This document shows, one piece after another, positions 63,296 through 64,000 of a DNA stretch of 64,000 bases. Position 1 is the stretch's first letter; each line of letters starts with the position of its first letter. A program made the position numbers and the translations under genes. This stretch comes from Epiperipatus broadwayi (lineage: Eukaryota > Onychophora > Udeonychophora > Euonychophora > Peripatidae), in contig JAQFVV010012398.1 in NCBI GenBank assembly GCA_028023455.1, positions 4,242,682 to 4,306,681 on the forward strand, given 5' to 3'. The notes under the pieces were generated by a model that did not search any database, was not told the origin of the DNA, and saw only the letters and a program-made list of their open reading frames with translations.

Positions 63296-63523
63296 AGCTG
63301 ACGCATTTATTTTCAACTAATTTACATATATAAGCATATTTTAGCATATACCAACACGCTATGCTTATTCTTTGTTGCCCATGATTATGAGAGCTAAGTT
63401 CTCTTGAAAGCGCTCGGGCATTATTCTTTAGATATTATAAGTATTTTGAGTTTATAATATATTGTTATTTAATCCTGATGAAGCTCGGTTGTTGTGCGCG
63501 TATTTGCGCATTAAAATTATATA
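62863..63523 (+). mobile_element. PLE right arm of the inverted pair
   Basis: From RKFYSVFN in the coding part to the 3' end CGCGTATTTGCGCATTAAAA. The pair with the left arm could form a ~650-bp hairpin with a ~200-bp loop. Confidence 0.85.
63381..63411 (+). ncRNA. Hammerhead-like motif, right arm
   Basis: Same motif as 62104-62134 in the other orientation. A CCTGATGAAG string, a better CUGANGA match, lies ~70 bp downstream, without a nearby GAAA. Confidence 0.3.
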
Positions 63524-63563
63524 CATGTATAGTAAGCACCTGAGTTTAATAATTTCTTTTTAC

Positions 63564-63580
63564 AATAATAATAATAATAA
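63564..63580 (+). repeat. Short (ATA)n
   Basis: Six units immediately before a 5'-truncated LINE fragment, repeating the microsatellite/LINE junction pattern seen at 44.4 and 54.6 kb. Confidence 0.8.
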
Positions 63581-63584
63581 CTGC

Positions 63585-64000
63585 TCCATTTTTAGGCTTT
63601 CCTTTTTTTCTAGGAGCCACTGGAATGAGAGGTCAGATCCAACCAAGCTCAAAGAAGAAGTCAATAGCATAGCTGAATCACTCTCAAAGGCATATTTGTC
63701 CATATATGCAAAGGTGCAACTGATTAACAAGCTTATAATAACCAAGATAACATATATGCCTGTAGTTGAATTTTCAAAAAAATTTATGGCATCCATTAAT
63801 TCCATATGTTGCAAACTCATCTGGGGGAAAAAGACAGTGGCAATTTCAATGGCAAAACTCAATCGCCCTCTAATAGCAAATGGACTGGGATTGCATAGCT
63901 TACAAACATTTCAAACATTCAAAACAAGGAATGCTATAATTGCTATACTCTAACTCAATTTCCTAAATTAAGACACATAGAGCAGATAACACCTACAGAT
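63585..64000 (+). pseudogene. L1/Tx1-like LINE D fragment, runs off the window
   Basis: Frames read TGMRGQIQPS, then KAYLSIYAKVQLINKLI, PVVEFSKKFMASIN, KLIWGKKTVAIS and ANGLGLHSL. This aligns closely with LINE C at 60660-60950, so it is a second copy of the same family. It starts within the RT thumb (5'-truncated). A frameshift is present near 63650 and the frame stops at 63953, as in LINE C. The rest lies beyond the window. Confidence 0.8.

Noticed and set aside
62199-63316. 68-codon ORFs on both strands with near-identical products
   Set aside because: Antisense shadows of the PLE GIY-YIG coding arms.

Overview
This window is very AT-rich, repeat-dominated eukaryotic DNA, most likely from an invertebrate animal. 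I found no convincing host gene and no functional structural RNA gene in 64 kb. Almost everything recognisable is transposable-element debris, often nested: RTE-like, Jockey/CR1-like and L1/Tx1-like LINEs, at least five Penelope-like (PLE) remnants with GIY-YIG endonuclease or reverse transcriptase (RT) motifs, LTR elements with 4-5 bp target-site duplications (TSDs), one hAT-like DNA transposon, tRNA-derived SINE-like copies, a palindromic short-element family and long (TTA)n arrays. The mix of PLE, Tx1-like, RTE, gypsy and hAT elements points to a metazoan. I cannot name the phylum from sequence alone. CpG-to-TpG/CpA decay in one LTR suggests the host methylates CpG.

Layout. 0-7 kb: a Tigger/pogo-like helix-turn-helix scrap, a PLE GIY-YIG remnant, two tRNA-like SINEs, a degenerate RTE copy and the first palindromic element. 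7.2-17 kb: one minus-strand RTE LINE split by a 7.05-kb insertion made of three ~2-kb LTRs separated by two ~0.5-kb non-coding internal regions, with TSD GTCT. LTR2 is a clean recombinant of LTR1 and LTR3. 17-28 kb: mostly AT-rich spacer with a ~290-bp tandem repeat, a PLE RT scrap split by palindromic copy 2 (13-bp TSD), a LINE C-terminal scrap and palindromic copy 3. 28.8-35.7 kb: a PLE with terminal repeats plus an inverted leader, split by a ~4.1-kb hAT-like element that carries its own satellite. 37.9-40.8 kb: a PLE terminus hit by a 2.5-kb minus-strand gypsy deletion derivative (335-bp LTRs, PBS, PPT, gag, protease and integrase scraps, no RT). 41-43.4 kb: palindromic copies 4 and 5.

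44-64 kb is the densest part. A plus-strand Jockey-like LINE is split by a 1.86-kb solo LTR (TSD ATAT). A minus-strand Jockey-like LINE is split by a 1.75-kb solo LTR (TSD ACAT). A plus-strand L1/Tx1-like LINE is split by a 2.7-kb LTR-like insert (TSD ATAT). A recent PLE with near-identical inverted arms follows, then a second Tx1-like fragment that runs off the window. The Jockey-like LINEs are bracketed on both sides by (TTA)n arrays in the LINE sense orientation, which suggests microsatellite-directed insertion.

The elements do not form one pathway. They show layered insertion: LINEs and PLEs form the older layer, and LTR, hAT, gypsy and palindromic elements interrupt them. Most reading frames are broken by stops, frameshifts or insertions. 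The best-preserved frame is the PLE C-terminal ORF at 62657-63295.
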